Of a stretch of 51,221 nt of DNA, positions 8,781-18,572 are shown in pieces. Position 1 is the stretch's first letter. Every line of letters starts with the position of its first letter. The notes under the pieces are model-generated. The model was not told the DNA's origin. It made no database searches and worked only from the letters and a program-made list of their open reading frames with translations. The position numbers and the translations under genes were made by a program. Source of the stretch: a virus; the IMG/VR virus record IMGVR_UViG_3300025141_011978, positions 1-51,221 of that record, one strand, 5' to 3'.

Positions 8781-11417
8781 TTATCCCCTATCTTTTTTCA
8801 ATTCATCTATTTGTTTTTGTAAATCAATTATATATAATGTAAGTTCCTCAACTTTTTCAAGAAGTTTCATATCTCTATCAGCCATAGTTAATTGTGACCA
8901 ATCATCGTTATCTGCGGATGGTACTCCGGGTAAATGTTTATATTCAGTAATATGTTGTTCAACTTCCGGTAAGGTTTTCAATATATATTGTGGTTCAAAT
9001 ACATAATCTGGAATTGTTGCACCATCATCATAAAATTGAGCCGAATATATATTTCCACTTGCACTTATGTCTCCACTTGCGGTTATGTGAGTATCTACAA
9101 ATAAGCCAGGAGAAGTGTTATAAATCTTTACTTTTCTATCGTCAGCAATTTCAAATATAGTACTACCATCTTCATTTAAGTTTACACCAGTTTTACCTTC
9201 TAATGTTAATGCACCAGCTGAAGTTTTCCAAAGAGAAGTGTTATTTGCAGTTATAGCCAATCCACTATTTACAGTTGTAATTGAAGAAACATCTCCACTA
9301 TCTCTAGCATCAATTACAATAGATGAACCTTTTAAAGCACCACTTGCACTTATGTTTCCACTTGCGGTTATGTGGCCAGTTACATCAATACCAGCATTTT
9401 CTACTACTAATTGTGGTGCACTATGTTCATTACCTCCATCTCCTTGACCAGTTCTTAAATCATAACCGACACCTATTTTAATTTTAGTAAGAGTATTTAC
9501 AGCGTTTATAGAAAATGCTTCATAATTACTTGTACTATATCTAATACCACCACCAAAAGTAGCATCTGATGGACTTCCAAACCACAGTGGCCTGTCATTA
9601 GCGACAGTCATAGCACCATGTGTTTTATAAAGACCATTAGCCGCATTATTACCAAATCTAGCTGTAGCAAACGAAGCAGTTGTTGATGATGAACCACTTA
9701 TGTTTCCACTTGCGGTTATGTGGCCTTGACCTGATAGTGTAACTGATTTATTAGCACTTCCACTTATTGTTACAGAACCAGAGATGAAATTAGTACCTCT
9801 GTTATTTAAATTAACCCAAGTTTTAGAATCTAATCCTGTTATTACAAACTCTCTGTGATAACCAGAAGAATGAGCCCAAAGATAAAAAGTAGATTGTCCT
9901 GTATTTGTTGAAGAAAAGACAGTTACATCACCACCTGTTGTAGATGGTCTAATATGTAAACTACCACCAGTAGCACCAGTACCAATATTTACGCTATCAC
10001 TTGTAGTTCCACTTAATTTAAGTTGTGGGGCATCGACAGTACCTATGAGATCAAGTTTACTACTAATTATTGTTCCACTCGCACTTATGTTTCCACTTGC
10101 GGTTATGTGGCTATTAAATGCAGAACCACTAGAATATATTTTAAGTACTTCAGTATTACCACCAACTTTAAAGTCAAGATAATCACCATTATTTGTATAT
10201 AATATATACCCAACATCATTATCATCAGAGTCACCAAATAGTATTCCTTCTGGACTAGAATTGGGTGATAATAATTGGATAAAATTATTATTATTATTTT
10301 CTAAACAAAATCCTGAATATGAATTAGCTTGAACATCACCAGCATTACCTTTTCTTATATGAAGTAAAATATTAGTATCCGGTGCAGTATCACTACCTAA
10401 TACCATATTTTTACCAAAATATGTTTGTGAACCACTTATATTTCCACTCGCGGTTATATGACCACTAAATGTATTTGATACTATAGAAGTATTACCAATA
10501 GTAACTGTGTTAGAACCCTTACCTTTTGAACCACTACCAATTACAATTTCGTTATCAACAGAACCACGACTTGAAGATGCATAAGTTCCTATATATATAC
10601 TTCCTGTTATGTTATGGGTTAAATCAACTACTAAGTTACCAGCATACTTTCCAACAAAAATACTATCATTTGCAAATGCATTTGTTTGAGAACCACCATT
10701 TATTCCTGCTTCCGCTCCTAAATATACATTATCGTCACCCTGTACACCAGCCCCGGCGTTACGTCCAACACCAATATTATAACTTCCCATTGAAGGTCCA
10801 CCATAAAGAGCCCTATAACCCAAAGCGGCATTATAAGTACCTGTACTTACATCACCTTGTCCCATCGCTTGATGTCCGACAGCGGCATTACCAGCACCAG
10901 TATTTTTATACACAGCCGCACTTCCAATAGCCGTAACATCTGCCCCCACCTCACCTACCTCATTCCCAAATACGGTAGAAGTATTAGAACCCACACCTTG
11001 ATTATACTTATCAAGTTGAAGTATGTTAAACGAACCAGTATTAGCTTGTGCAATTCCACTTGAACTTATATTTCCACTTGCGGTTATACTCCCCACAAAT
11101 TTATGTGTATCATTGTCTGAATCACCAAATACAGTTGAACCACTTGCCTGTGCAATAGACATTGATGTAACAGAAGATGAAACTATATATTGTTGTGCAT
11201 GAACTGAACCATCGGTATATATATCCCCACTCGAACTTATAATACCAATTATATTTATATTACCATCACCGGGTAAATATACCCCCGTACCAGAACCACT
11301 TAAATCTGCTATTTCACCAGATGATGATACTTGTAGTATTTGTTTATATACCGTCTTTAATGGTTTATTTCCTATATCTGCCGATGGGTTGAGTTTCCAT
11401 GATTTTATTCTTGCCAT
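8781..11417 (-). CDS. long repeat tail fibre with C-terminal chaperone/trimerisation-like domain
   Basis: 878 residues, ATG preceded by ACGGAG. At least six repeats of the type HITASGNISASG are spread along the shaft, alternating with Gly/Ser/Asn-rich beta-helical-looking stretches such as NTGAGNAAVGHQAMG. The C-terminus (DYVFEPQYILKTLPEVEQ, then HLPGVPSA and a coiled coil ending VEELTLYIIDLQKQ) is a domain widespread at the end of fibre-like proteins in Bacteroidota and their phages, related in layout to intramolecular-chaperone tails. This is probably the main long fibre. Receptor unknown. Confidence 0.85.
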   Translation of the reverse strand: MARIKSWKLNPSADIGNKPLKTVYKQILQVSSSGEIADLSGSGTGVYLPGDGNINIIGIISSSGDIYTDGSVHAQQYIVSSSVTSMSIAQASGSTVFGDSDNDTHKFVGSITASGNISSSGIAQANTGSFNILQLDKYNQGVGSNTSTVFGNEVGEVGADVTAIGSAAVYKNTGAGNAAVGHQAMGQGDVSTGTYNAALGYRALYGGPSMGSYNIGVGRNAGAGVQGDDNVYLGAEAGINGGSQTNAFANDSIFVGKYAGNLVVDLTHNITGSIYIGTYASSSRGSVDNEIVIGSGSKGKGSNTVTIGNTSIVSNTFSGHITASGNISGSQTYFGKNMVLGSDTAPDTNILLHIRKGNAGDVQANSYSGFCLENNNNNFIQLLSPNSSPEGILFGDSDDNDVGYILYTNNGDYLDFKVGGNTEVLKIYSSGSAFNSHITASGNISASGTIISSKLDLIGTVDAPQLKLSGTTSDSVNIGTGATGGSLHIRPSTTGGDVTVFSSTNTGQSTFYLWAHSSGYHREFVITGLDSKTWVNLNNRGTNFISGSVTISGSANKSVTLSGQGHITASGNISGSSSTTASFATARFGNNAANGLYKTHGAMTVANDRPLWFGSPSDATFGGGIRYSTSNYEAFSINAVNTLTKIKIGVGYDLRTGQGDGGNEHSAPQLVVENAGIDVTGHITASGNISASGALKGSSIVIDARDSGDVSSITTVNSGLAITANNTSLWKTSAGALTLEGKTGVNLNEDGSTIFEIADDRKVKIYNTSPGLFVDTHITASGDISASGNIYSAQFYDDGATIPDYVFEPQYILKTLPEVEQHITEYKHLPGVPSADNDDWSQLTMADRDMKLLEKVEELTLYIIDLQKQIDELKKDRG

Positions 11418-11430
11418 TTATAATTCTCCG

Positions 11431-13629
11431 TTATCTAACTATCCCTCTTATATTTTTATTTGGATTTTTTAATTCAAACACTGACGGTTCATATGCTGGT
11501 AATATAACACCATTACCAGCCACATTATCTGTACCATAAAATTCACTAAAATCATAATAATATCCATAACCAACATTAGTACCTGAAGTTGATGTGGTAT
11601 TATCAGAACTTATCAATGTAGTATATAATCCAGGTGTAAAAACTGCTGCTTCAGCACCACTTGCTCCTGCCTGTGCATTATAATCTTTATCTTGTGTTAT
11701 TGTTACATAATTTACAGCCCTAACACCATCTACATCCATCAATATCTGACTTACATCATTTGTATATAATATTTGTTTGAATTGCATTTTATCTACTGTA
11801 AAATAATTTTTTACTGCTTGAATACACCTGGCCTTTACATCTTCTTTATTTTCATATTGTTGTGCTACAACATCAAATACTACACCAAAATTAATTACAT
11901 AACCGTCATAAAATGATACTTGATCTGTTATCATTCTATATTGATTTAAATATTGTTTAAGATTTTGTTTAACTATATTTGGTGTATTGATTAAATTTTT
12001 ATTATTATCATAAGATAATAAATATAAATCTACTGTATATAATCTATCATCCTGTGATACATTGGAATGTGCCATTTCTAATGTTTCATATAACATTTCA
12101 AAATCTTCTTTATTTAAACCACCACTCTTATCAGCATCCAACTTTAATTTTATATCATTAATTATTCCAACTTTACCACCAGCTGATAAACCTGGATCGA
12201 ACATCTGATAATTCAAATCTATAACTTCTTTTAATCTGTCAACCAAATCAGCTATCTTCTGTCTCTGAGCTGTTCTAACTGCTCCCGATCTTACTGAATA
12301 AACTTTTGCCATATTTCCAAACTTAGCTGGCATAGTTAATGTTCTAGCTTCAAAATCTGATTTTGTTACACATCTATTTTGAGTAGAAAAATGTCCCATT
12401 GTTCTATGTCTAATTTCTTCTAAAGTTTCTCCGGATGAACCACCAGCAGCTGGTCCTTCGTTTGTTACAGTTATATTACCAATAGTCCCAGACCCAATTA
12501 TATCAGAATCACTAATATTAATCAAAATACCAGATGGTATATTAGCACCAATACCACCTCCTATTCTATATGTAACAGTTAAAGTTGTATGTGCTGGTGC
12601 TTGTCCGAGAGTTCCATATGCATCCCCCAAAAGTGGGTCAATTTCAGATTCTAAGCTTTCTTCCCCACCTGGCAAGTTTATTCCTTGTTGTTCTACTGCT
12701 AAAAATGTAGAATCAAATGTGTTACCATTTTTTAATACACCATTACCAAACATTAAAGATGTTTTATTATTCTCATCAACTTCAACTGTAAATCTTCTAC
12801 CGGTTTTTATATATTCTAAAGAATAAGGCACTGGTATAGAAATAGTAGAATCACCACTTAAATTACTATACGATGTACTTCTATTACTATCAGAACTATA
12901 ATGTTTTTCAATTGGAATCTTATCTTGAGCTAAAGTTGCAACTTCATACCAAATATTATTATTAATATCAGTAACTTTTAATACTTCAATAATATTTGTT
13001 TCTGGTAAAGTTAATTTTAAAAACTTATTTGGTTCTCCTACATTAAAAGTAGTTGTTGTTGTTTCACCACTTATAGCTTTTACTTTTCGTGTAAATATAT
13101 GTTCATTAGGCACTCCTGTAGAACTATCTATGCTTGAAACCTCTGGTGCTGTATCTGCTGATGAACTTACTTTAAAATCTACTATATCTAATGTTTCAAA
13201 TATTATATCTGAATCTATAGAAGATGCTATTTTCATCCCTTTATCAATTGTTACGGCGCTGCTATAATCTGGAGAACCATCAGCATTAGATGTAGTAACC
13301 GTATCTTTTACAGTTAAATTAACGTAAGCTGGTGTTATAGCTTTGGTTTTATATCCATATGATTTTGCTAAAGTAATTAAATTTTTTCTATCTTCACTTA
13401 GAGGTAATAACATTTCTCTATATTGTTGGTCAACATAAAAATTTAATACATCACCAACATACGCAGACAGTTCAATTAACATCATACCAGGAGATGTTTC
13501 ATTAAAATCTTTATATGTATTAGGAAAATACGATTTAGTATAATTTATTAAAGATCTTTTTAAATCATTGAAATCTTTCCCCACATAATTAATATTGCTA
13601 TTTTTTAATTCATTTTTACCGTAAGGCAT
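11431..13629 (-). CDS. gp6: baseplate wedge protein, T4 gp6-like (baseplate J family)
   Basis: 732 residues. The N-terminus (NYVGKDFNDLKRSLINYTKS, then FNETSPGMMLIELSAYVGDV) is the classic start of gp6-type wedge proteins of T4-like marine phages, and the middle (RHRTMGHFSTQNRCVTKSDF) is the conserved baseplate-J core. In T4, gp6 dimers form the inner ring of the baseplate around the hub. It lies directly downstream of the gp25-like gene, separated by 2 nt, the usual myovirus order. Confidence 0.93.
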   Translation of the reverse strand: MPYGKNELKNSNINYVGKDFNDLKRSLINYTKSYFPNTYKDFNETSPGMMLIELSAYVGDVLNFYVDQQYREMLLPLSEDRKNLITLAKSYGYKTKAITPAYVNLTVKDTVTTSNADGSPDYSSAVTIDKGMKIASSIDSDIIFETLDIVDFKVSSSADTAPEVSSIDSSTGVPNEHIFTRKVKAISGETTTTTFNVGEPNKFLKLTLPETNIIEVLKVTDINNNIWYEVATLAQDKIPIEKHYSSDSNRSTSYSNLSGDSTISIPVPYSLEYIKTGRRFTVEVDENNKTSLMFGNGVLKNGNTFDSTFLAVEQQGINLPGGEESLESEIDPLLGDAYGTLGQAPAHTTLTVTYRIGGGIGANIPSGILINISDSDIIGSGTIGNITVTNEGPAAGGSSGETLEEIRHRTMGHFSTQNRCVTKSDFEARTLTMPAKFGNMAKVYSVRSGAVRTAQRQKIADLVDRLKEVIDLNYQMFDPGLSAGGKVGIINDIKLKLDADKSGGLNKEDFEMLYETLEMAHSNVSQDDRLYTVDLYLLSYDNNKNLINTPNIVKQNLKQYLNQYRMITDQVSFYDGYVINFGVVFDVVAQQYENKEDVKARCIQAVKNYFTVDKMQFKQILYTNDVSQILMDVDGVRAVNYVTITQDKDYNAQAGASGAEAAVFTPGLYTTLISSDNTTSTSGTNVGYGYYYDFSEFYGTDNVAGNGVILPAYEPSVFELKNPNKNIRGIVR

Positions 13630-13631
13630 TT

Positions 13632-14078
13632 TTATTCTCCTCCAACAGTCATTGTGACCGATTCAGTAGATGTTGGATCTTGTTTTAAACTAAAATCTAC
13701 TGATATTTCCATTGTACTTCTACCAACATCACTATTATTATCTGACATTTTAACTCTTATATCATTAAGTTGAACAAATGGCAACCAAAAATTCATACTT
13801 TCAACTATAGTATCTTGAACTTGAACAACTAAATCTTCTGAAAATGGTTCAAATAAATATTTTTTAATACTAACTCCTAAATTTGGCTGCATTACTCTCT
13901 CACCAATTTCTGTGCTACAAAGATTTAATACATTTTGTTTTACAGCTTCAAGAGTTGTTTTGGTTGATGCATCATACCCATTATCAAATGTCATAGGTAA
14001 TTTAAGTCCAAGAGCCACCGATTCATCTTGATCAAACACATTGGGAGTTTTTAGTCTACTTTTATCTACTATCGCCAT
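13632..14078 (-). CDS. gp25: baseplate wedge protein, gp25/GPW family
   Basis: 148 residues, close to the family's usual length. The core GLKLPMTFDNGY, TEIGERVMQPNLGVSIKKYL and FEPFSEDLVVQVQDTIVESM matches GPW/gp25, the sheath-initiator wedge protein with a lysozyme-like fold but no catalytic role. The ERxMxPxxG motif is clear. It starts 3 nt after the upstream gene and precedes the gp6-like gene, as in other contractile-tail phages. Confidence 0.93.
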   Translation of the reverse strand: MAIVDKSRLKTPNVFDQDESVALGLKLPMTFDNGYDASTKTTLEAVKQNVLNLCSTEIGERVMQPNLGVSIKKYLFEPFSEDLVVQVQDTIVESMNFWLPFVQLNDIRVKMSDNNSDVGRSTMEISVDFSLKQDPTSTESVTMTVGGE

Positions 14079-14081
14079 TTT

Positions 14082-14471
14082 TTATCCACCCATTTTCTGT
14101 TGTTTCTTTTTATCTACCGCTTTCATTAATTTTCTGTAATCTTTTTTTAAAAAATCCGGTGACTGTCCTTCAACAGATACACCACCATTTTGTGGTTGAT
14201 TATCACCCATTAAATCTTTATAAGCACCACCCATTATTTCACCCATTCTATCAGATGTATATTCTGTTCCACCCATTGTTTCCCAATCCTCGGTTTGAGT
14301 TTCATTTAATACCTCATTCAAAATTGGGTTCTTTGAATAAGATTGTTTCTGTTTTGGTTTAGGTTTTTGTACAGTTTGTTTTTTAACCCCACCAAGAACT
14401 TCTTTTAAACCCATACGGATTTCTTCTCTTACTACTTCTCTTATTACCATTTTAAGTTGACTCATTTTCAT
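14082..14471 (-). CDS. small basic hypothetical protein of the baseplate operon
   Basis: 129 residues, ATG preceded by AGGAG at 9 nt. An amphipathic N-terminal helix (MKMSQLKMVIREVVREEIRM) is followed by a low-complexity Lys/Gln/Gly-rich region and a basic C-terminus (KKDYRKLMKAVDKKKQQK). Similar short proteins starting with a helix of this sort sit among virion genes of marine T4-like phages, where they may be capsid or baseplate accessory proteins. No function is assignable here. Confidence 0.65.
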   Translation of the reverse strand: MKMSQLKMVIREVVREEIRMGLKEVLGGVKKQTVQKPKPKQKQSYSKNPILNEVLNETQTEDWETMGGTEYTSDRMGEIMGGAYKDLMGDNQPQNGGVSVEGQSPDFLKKDYRKLMKAVDKKKQQKMGG

Positions 14472-14489
14472 AACTATGTTCTCCTATTG

Positions 14490-15497
14490 TTAAATATCTG
14501 ATCCATAAAATCCTTTTCTTTTACCTTTTCTTGCAACCGCCTTTTCAATAGTAATATCTCTATTTGGGTGTTTTAAACTAGTAATAATTAATTCACTACC
14601 ATCACTCCAATAACAATTTGGGGGTAAACATTCTTCATAACTAAGATTTTCACATTCCGGGCCAGATAAACAAACCCCATCTACTGGCCCACCCAAACTA
14701 TTTAACTCATATTCAACATCCATACATTCATATGAATTAGATATACCTTCAAATTCACATTCATTCAGTTGTGCCATTAAATTCAATCTTTTTTCTCTAT
14801 CACCATCTTTTGTTTCCTTCAATTTATCGGTATAATCTTCTGATGTTGTTGCACCCGCCCAATCACCTGCTGTTTTTAAAGAATCTAATATCGCTTCGTT
14901 TTTTAAATTAGATTGTTGTGCTCGAAAAGATTCTATAAGTCCCACAACCAAATCTATAAATTTCAATAAAGATAATAACAAAAGTATAATAGACAATATA
15001 GCAAATGGTATTTTACCTATCTTATCCTGCAACATCTCACATGCCTGTTTTATAGCATTTGCTGTAGTTATATGCATTGTAAACGCCACTCCAGCACCAA
15101 GCCCAACAGTGACAGCTGGTATCAAAGCAATTATAGAAGCGGCTAAAAATGCAACTTTAATAAGTTTAATAACTATAGATATATCTGATATAAAGCTTTT
15201 TAAGTCGTCTATAGTAGCTTTAATTTTCTCACCAAACTTATTTAATCTATCAATCATAGATATAATCTCTGGAGGAATTGTCTGTTTAGCGGCAACTCCA
15301 GACATAACAGCAATTAACAAAACACCAACTAGTATTTTAATCTGTTTAGCATGTTTATCGGCTTCCTTTTTTATTATATCGTTAGCTTGCTTAGCAGGAT
15401 CACCAACTCCAGGTATTGAAGGTCCTAGTGGTTTTGCACTGCCTGCAGATTTTATTTCTAAAGCACTAATTTCAGCATCTGATATTATTTCAGCCAT
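14490..15497 (-). CDS. membrane-segment-containing tail protein with Cys-rich C-terminus
   Basis: 335 residues, ATG preceded by AAAGGA. Hydrophobic segments lie near residues 53-70, 109-140 and 164-188 (IPFAILSIILLLLSLL), which is unusual for a baseplate-region protein. The C-terminal third has about nine cysteines in a short stretch (NECEFEGISNSYECMD; CLPPNCYWSDG). Placed between the hub-like and gp25-like genes, it may be a hub component or membrane-contacting tip protein. No family recognised. Confidence 0.7.
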   Translation of the reverse strand: MAEIISDAEISALEIKSAGSAKPLGPSIPGVGDPAKQANDIIKKEADKHAKQIKILVGVLLIAVMSGVAAKQTIPPEIISMIDRLNKFGEKIKATIDDLKSFISDISIVIKLIKVAFLAASIIALIPAVTVGLGAGVAFTMHITTANAIKQACEMLQDKIGKIPFAILSIILLLLSLLKFIDLVVGLIESFRAQQSNLKNEAILDSLKTAGDWAGATTSEDYTDKLKETKDGDREKRLNLMAQLNECEFEGISNSYECMDVEYELNSLGGPVDGVCLSGPECENLSYEECLPPNCYWSDGSELIITSLKHPNRDITIEKAVARKGKRKGFYGSDI

Positions 15498-15530
15498 ATA
15501 TTGTCCTTTATTATATAAATTATACCTCTC

Positions 15531-16976
15531 CTATTTTTTTATAAATACTTTATCACTTAATATTAAATTTGATATTCCTTGTGGATAATCACCCCTAAGA
15601 GGAACTGGAAGAGGTTCCATGCCAAGTTCATTATCTATTGAATCTATTACTTCTCTCATTGTAGTTAATGACCCACCAGGTAAAGATCTATTTTCTATAG
15701 CCTTCGATGTTATATAACACATTTCTTTCATTAATTGAAACATCTTACTCAACTGGGTAACTAATGCGTCTCCAAGAACAGCTTTATGCATGGTATCATC
15801 CAATATAGGATTTCCCAATAATATTTTTTGTCTACCATCTATATATAATTTTTCACACTCAATAGCAAATAGACCATCGGTTCGTGTTCTTACTTCCCCA
15901 ACAGCTTCTGTTAAAATATTTTTACTTGTAGAAAATGTCATAGTACTACCACACCCCATGTGAATATGATTATAAGCTGATAAAAACATATTTTCTTTTC
16001 TAGCATTAAATGTTATTCTATCGGATGATAAAAAGAATTGATTACTATTATAATTATATATATCATCAGATGCATTTGTTACGCTAGAAACATTTGGTGG
16101 TAGACCTCTACCCAATGGTTTTGCAAAAGTTGATGTTATACTCCGTTTAGCTTTAGATTTCCCTTTACTATTAGCAAATTCTTCATCCGCTAATGTAAAA
16201 TTATAAGCAAATGAAGTTTGATCATCACCATGAATATTAAAATGATCTCTTATACTTCCGTTTTCTAATATAGCTAAAATTGTTCCATCTAAACTTGTTT
16301 CTACAGGATTACCAGGTGCTCTTCCATTGGATATAATAATATATGGATGTATATTTCTACTTCCTATTCTAATACTATTACCGTGTCTACCTTCTAATAC
16401 TAAATCTCCATGAATTGCGTTTGATATAAATGGCATATCAGACTTTTTATCCTGTGATATTTTCCATTCTACTGGACTATCTAGTTTAGGATTTAATAAT
16501 TTTTGTAATCTTGAAAACTCTTCTTTTACAAATAATTTACTTTCAATAGAACCCTCACTATATACTACATCTTTAATAGAATTTTTAACTTGATTATTTT
16601 TAAAATTATCTGCATTAAAGTTAGGTAATCCGTTTGTATTTAATGGTCCTAAATAATATTGTACTCCACCTATTGTACATAAAACTACAGGATCACCGGG
16701 AGCCGGTGCTTCTTGAACACCCCTCAACAATGGATAATATCTAAATTCTTCACCAGCCAATGATGGTTTTCTAATACCCTTATCACCAAAATGTGGCATA
16801 GCTATAATACTTCCAAGTCGGCTTAAATCTCCTTCACAACTAATAGAATCTTCACCAGTAGTAACTTTAACAACAATTCCAGGTACAAATTGTATATAAA
16901 CAGGTAACTTTTTCTTTGTACCTAAAACAGAAGTTTGATCATATATACCGGGCATTGTTGTAAATGTAGAACCCAT
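15531..16976 (-). CDS. gp5: baseplate hub/central spike protein, gp5-like without lysozyme domain
   Basis: 481 residues. The N-terminal region (PVYIQFVPGIVVKVTTG, then GSIIAMPHFGDKGI and PGDPVVLCTIGGVQYYLGPL) has the OB-fold pattern of gp5-like hub proteins of T4-like marine phages. The middle (LEGRHGNSIRIGSRN, then IISNGRAP) is typical of the same proteins. T4 gp5 carries an internal lysozyme; none is visible here, as in many cyanophage homologues. It heads the hub-gp25-gp6 cluster. Assignment is by family resemblance. Confidence 0.82.
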   Translation of the reverse strand: MGSTFTTMPGIYDQTSVLGTKKKLPVYIQFVPGIVVKVTTGEDSISCEGDLSRLGSIIAMPHFGDKGIRKPSLAGEEFRYYPLLRGVQEAPAPGDPVVLCTIGGVQYYLGPLNTNGLPNFNADNFKNNQVKNSIKDVVYSEGSIESKLFVKEEFSRLQKLLNPKLDSPVEWKISQDKKSDMPFISNAIHGDLVLEGRHGNSIRIGSRNIHPYIIISNGRAPGNPVETSLDGTILAILENGSIRDHFNIHGDDQTSFAYNFTLADEEFANSKGKSKAKRSITSTFAKPLGRGLPPNVSSVTNASDDIYNYNSNQFFLSSDRITFNARKENMFLSAYNHIHMGCGSTMTFSTSKNILTEAVGEVRTRTDGLFAIECEKLYIDGRQKILLGNPILDDTMHKAVLGDALVTQLSKMFQLMKEMCYITSKAIENRSLPGGSLTTMREVIDSIDNELGMEPLPVPLRGDYPQGISNLILSDKVFIKK

Positions 16977-16979
16977 ATC

Positions 16980-17378
16980 TTAATTATCCCCTATATTTTT
17001 TGATTGTTCTTTAAGTGCATCTAATCTATCACTTTCTCTCTGAATATCATTTACATCTTCTTGAAGAGCTGATATTAAATCTTCTTTTTCAGCATCCGAT
17101 AATAAGAATGATTCTTCATCTCCACCAGATGATCTGGCTATAATTCTCTGTATTACTCCGGCTAGTTTAACAAGATGTTCATCATTCTTTACAGCTACAT
17201 CCATATACTCTTTTATAATTGGTGCAACCAATACAACATCATCTATTGTTGTAATAAATCCATGTATTTCAGATATTAATAAATCAATCTGTTTTTTTCT
17301 ATCTGTTGTATTCTTATAAATATCTTTGGTTAAATCTTGAAACGATTTACCCTCAAATATATCATCATTTGATTTCAC
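16980..17378 (-). CDS. coiled-coil hypothetical protein, first gene of the baseplate operon
   Basis: 132 residues with a GTG start preceded by AGGAG. Mostly helical and charged; the C-terminal third (EDVNDIQRESDRLDALKEQ) is a predicted coiled coil. No family recognised. An ATATTTATA promoter motif lies 40 nt upstream, so this is likely the first gene of the late baseplate transcript. Its position resembles small tail or baseplate accessory genes in other myoviruses, but this is inference only. Confidence 0.7.
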   Translation of the reverse strand: MKSNDDIFEGKSFQDLTKDIYKNTTDRKKQIDLLISEIHGFITTIDDVVLVAPIIKEYMDVAVKNDEHLVKLAGVIQRIIARSSGGDEESFLLSDAEKEDLISALQEDVNDIQRESDRLDALKEQSKNIGDN

Positions 17379-17417
17379 TTTATTCTCCTAATATGGTTAT
17401 AGATATAACTAATCATA

Positions 17418-17426
17418 TATAAATAT
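17418..17426 (-). promoter_or_regulatory. putative late promoter motif (ATATTTATA)
   Basis: On the coding strand TTATATTTATATATGA precedes the baseplate operon start by about 40 nt and lies just downstream of the sigma gene's terminator. The flanks match the site at 41624 over about 35 nt (ACAAAT, then the core, then TTATATCTA). The sequence is direct; the promoter role is inferred from repeated occurrence upstream of minus-strand genes. Confidence 0.55.
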
Positions 17427-17452
17427 AAAATTTGTCAAAATGTAGATGAAAT

Positions 17453-17479
17453 AAAAAAACCCCTTATTTAAAAGGGGTT
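17453..17479 (-). terminator. rho-independent terminator after the sigma gene
   Basis: On the minus strand AACCCCTT, a 6-nt loop, then AAGGGGTT is followed by seven T. It lies 33 nt past the stop of the sigma gene and just before the promoter motif of the baseplate operon, so it separates the two transcripts. Confidence 0.88.
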
Positions 17480-17511
17480 AATATTATTATCTATAGAAAT
17501 AAAATTACAAA

Positions 17512-18327
17512 TTAGCTAAAAAATTTATTTTTTTTATCATTAATAATACCTTTACGTTCAAACTGATTCACTAGATATTGATATTCTTTTTTTAGAACAT
17601 TAACAACTTTTGTAATATAAGATGTTTCTATATTAGTCATTTCCCTAATAAGAATATATAATGCCTTCTTATTAAAATTCTCAATCTCATCTCTACGTTT
17701 CAATAATTCAATTATTGCATAAGCTACATCAATATCTCTTTTATTTCTAAATAAATTATTAATATTTTTATCAAAATACTTTATTATTTCATTTGTAAAG
17801 TCCGATAGATATTTTTCTTTATTATCACCAACCGGTTTAGAATTTAAAATATCCACCCCAGTTGTAACACAATATCTTTTATAGTTAGCATTATTATGTA
17901 ATATCAAATAATTTTTTGCTACTACTGAAAAATAACTGAATGCTTTTGAACCTTTTGTATGATCATATTTATGTATATTTAATACAAGAAAAGAAACTGT
18001 TTCCATCTTAACATCTTCATATACATCATCAAAATATGTAAACTTAAATGTATTAATTATATTTTCACAAAGTTTATCGAAAGCATAATGTATTTCTTCT
18101 TGATATATTTTATTTCGTTCCGCTTGATTTTCATCTGGATCTAAAGCATTGTATCTTACAATAGCATCTTGAACATCCTGATCAAAATACATTTTTTTAC
18201 CCTTCTTTTTCTTCGGTGCTTTTGGTAATGAAGGGTGTGTGTCTGATGGTTTTACTTTAAATTTTCTATCCTTCTTATTCGGCACTACTACTATTCTCCT
18301 CGATTTGTTCGTTTTCAAAGATTCCAT
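17512..18327 (-). CDS. gp55: late-transcription sigma factor, T4 gp55-like
   Basis: 271 residues, ATG preceded by AGGAG. After a basic N-terminus comes MYFDQDVQDAIVRYN, then the sigma-region-2-like block HKYDHTKGSKAFSYFSVVAK and NYLILHNNANYKRY, characteristic of gp55-type late sigma factors of T4-like marine phages. T4 gp55 directs host RNA polymerase to TATAAATA late promoters; the ATATTTATA motifs in this window are the obvious candidate targets. The gene is closed by its own terminator and overlaps the upstream gene by 53 nt. Confidence 0.87.
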   Translation of the reverse strand: MESLKTNKSRRIVVVPNKKDRKFKVKPSDTHPSLPKAPKKKKGKKMYFDQDVQDAIVRYNALDPDENQAERNKIYQEEIHYAFDKLCENIINTFKFTYFDDVYEDVKMETVSFLVLNIHKYDHTKGSKAFSYFSVVAKNYLILHNNANYKRYCVTTGVDILNSKPVGDNKEKYLSDFTNEIIKYFDKNINNLFRNKRDIDVAYAIIELLKRRDEIENFNKKALYILIREMTNIETSYITKVVNVLKKEYQYLVNQFERKGIINDKKNKFFS

Positions 18328-18562
18328 TTAATAACTCCTGTAATTCTTTTAATTGTTGAAAGAAAAATCCAGTTTCATCATCAGCTTCATAATGTCCTTT
18401 AGCATCAACATGTTTCATTTTAGTTGTTGCAAATTCAATTGTTTTTTGAAACTCTATAATTAAACCTTCATATTGATTTATCCTTCTTAATGAAAAATAT
18501 AATAATGTAGATGCACCCACACTAAATAAAAAGAATAATATCGTTAATATCCACCACCACAT
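18275..18562 (-). CDS. small single-pass membrane protein
   Basis: 95 residues with an N-terminal membrane helix (WWWILTILFFLFSVGASTLL) followed by an acidic, partly coiled-coil cytoplasmic tail. Its last 53 nt overlap the start of the sigma gene, which suggests translational coupling. No family recognised. Confidence 0.72.
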   Translation of the reverse strand: MWWWILTILFFLFSVGASTLLYFSLRRINQYEGLIIEFQKTIEFATTKMKHVDAKGHYEADDETGFFFQQLKELQELLNGIFENEQIEENSSSAE

Positions 18563-18572
18563 AACTTATCTC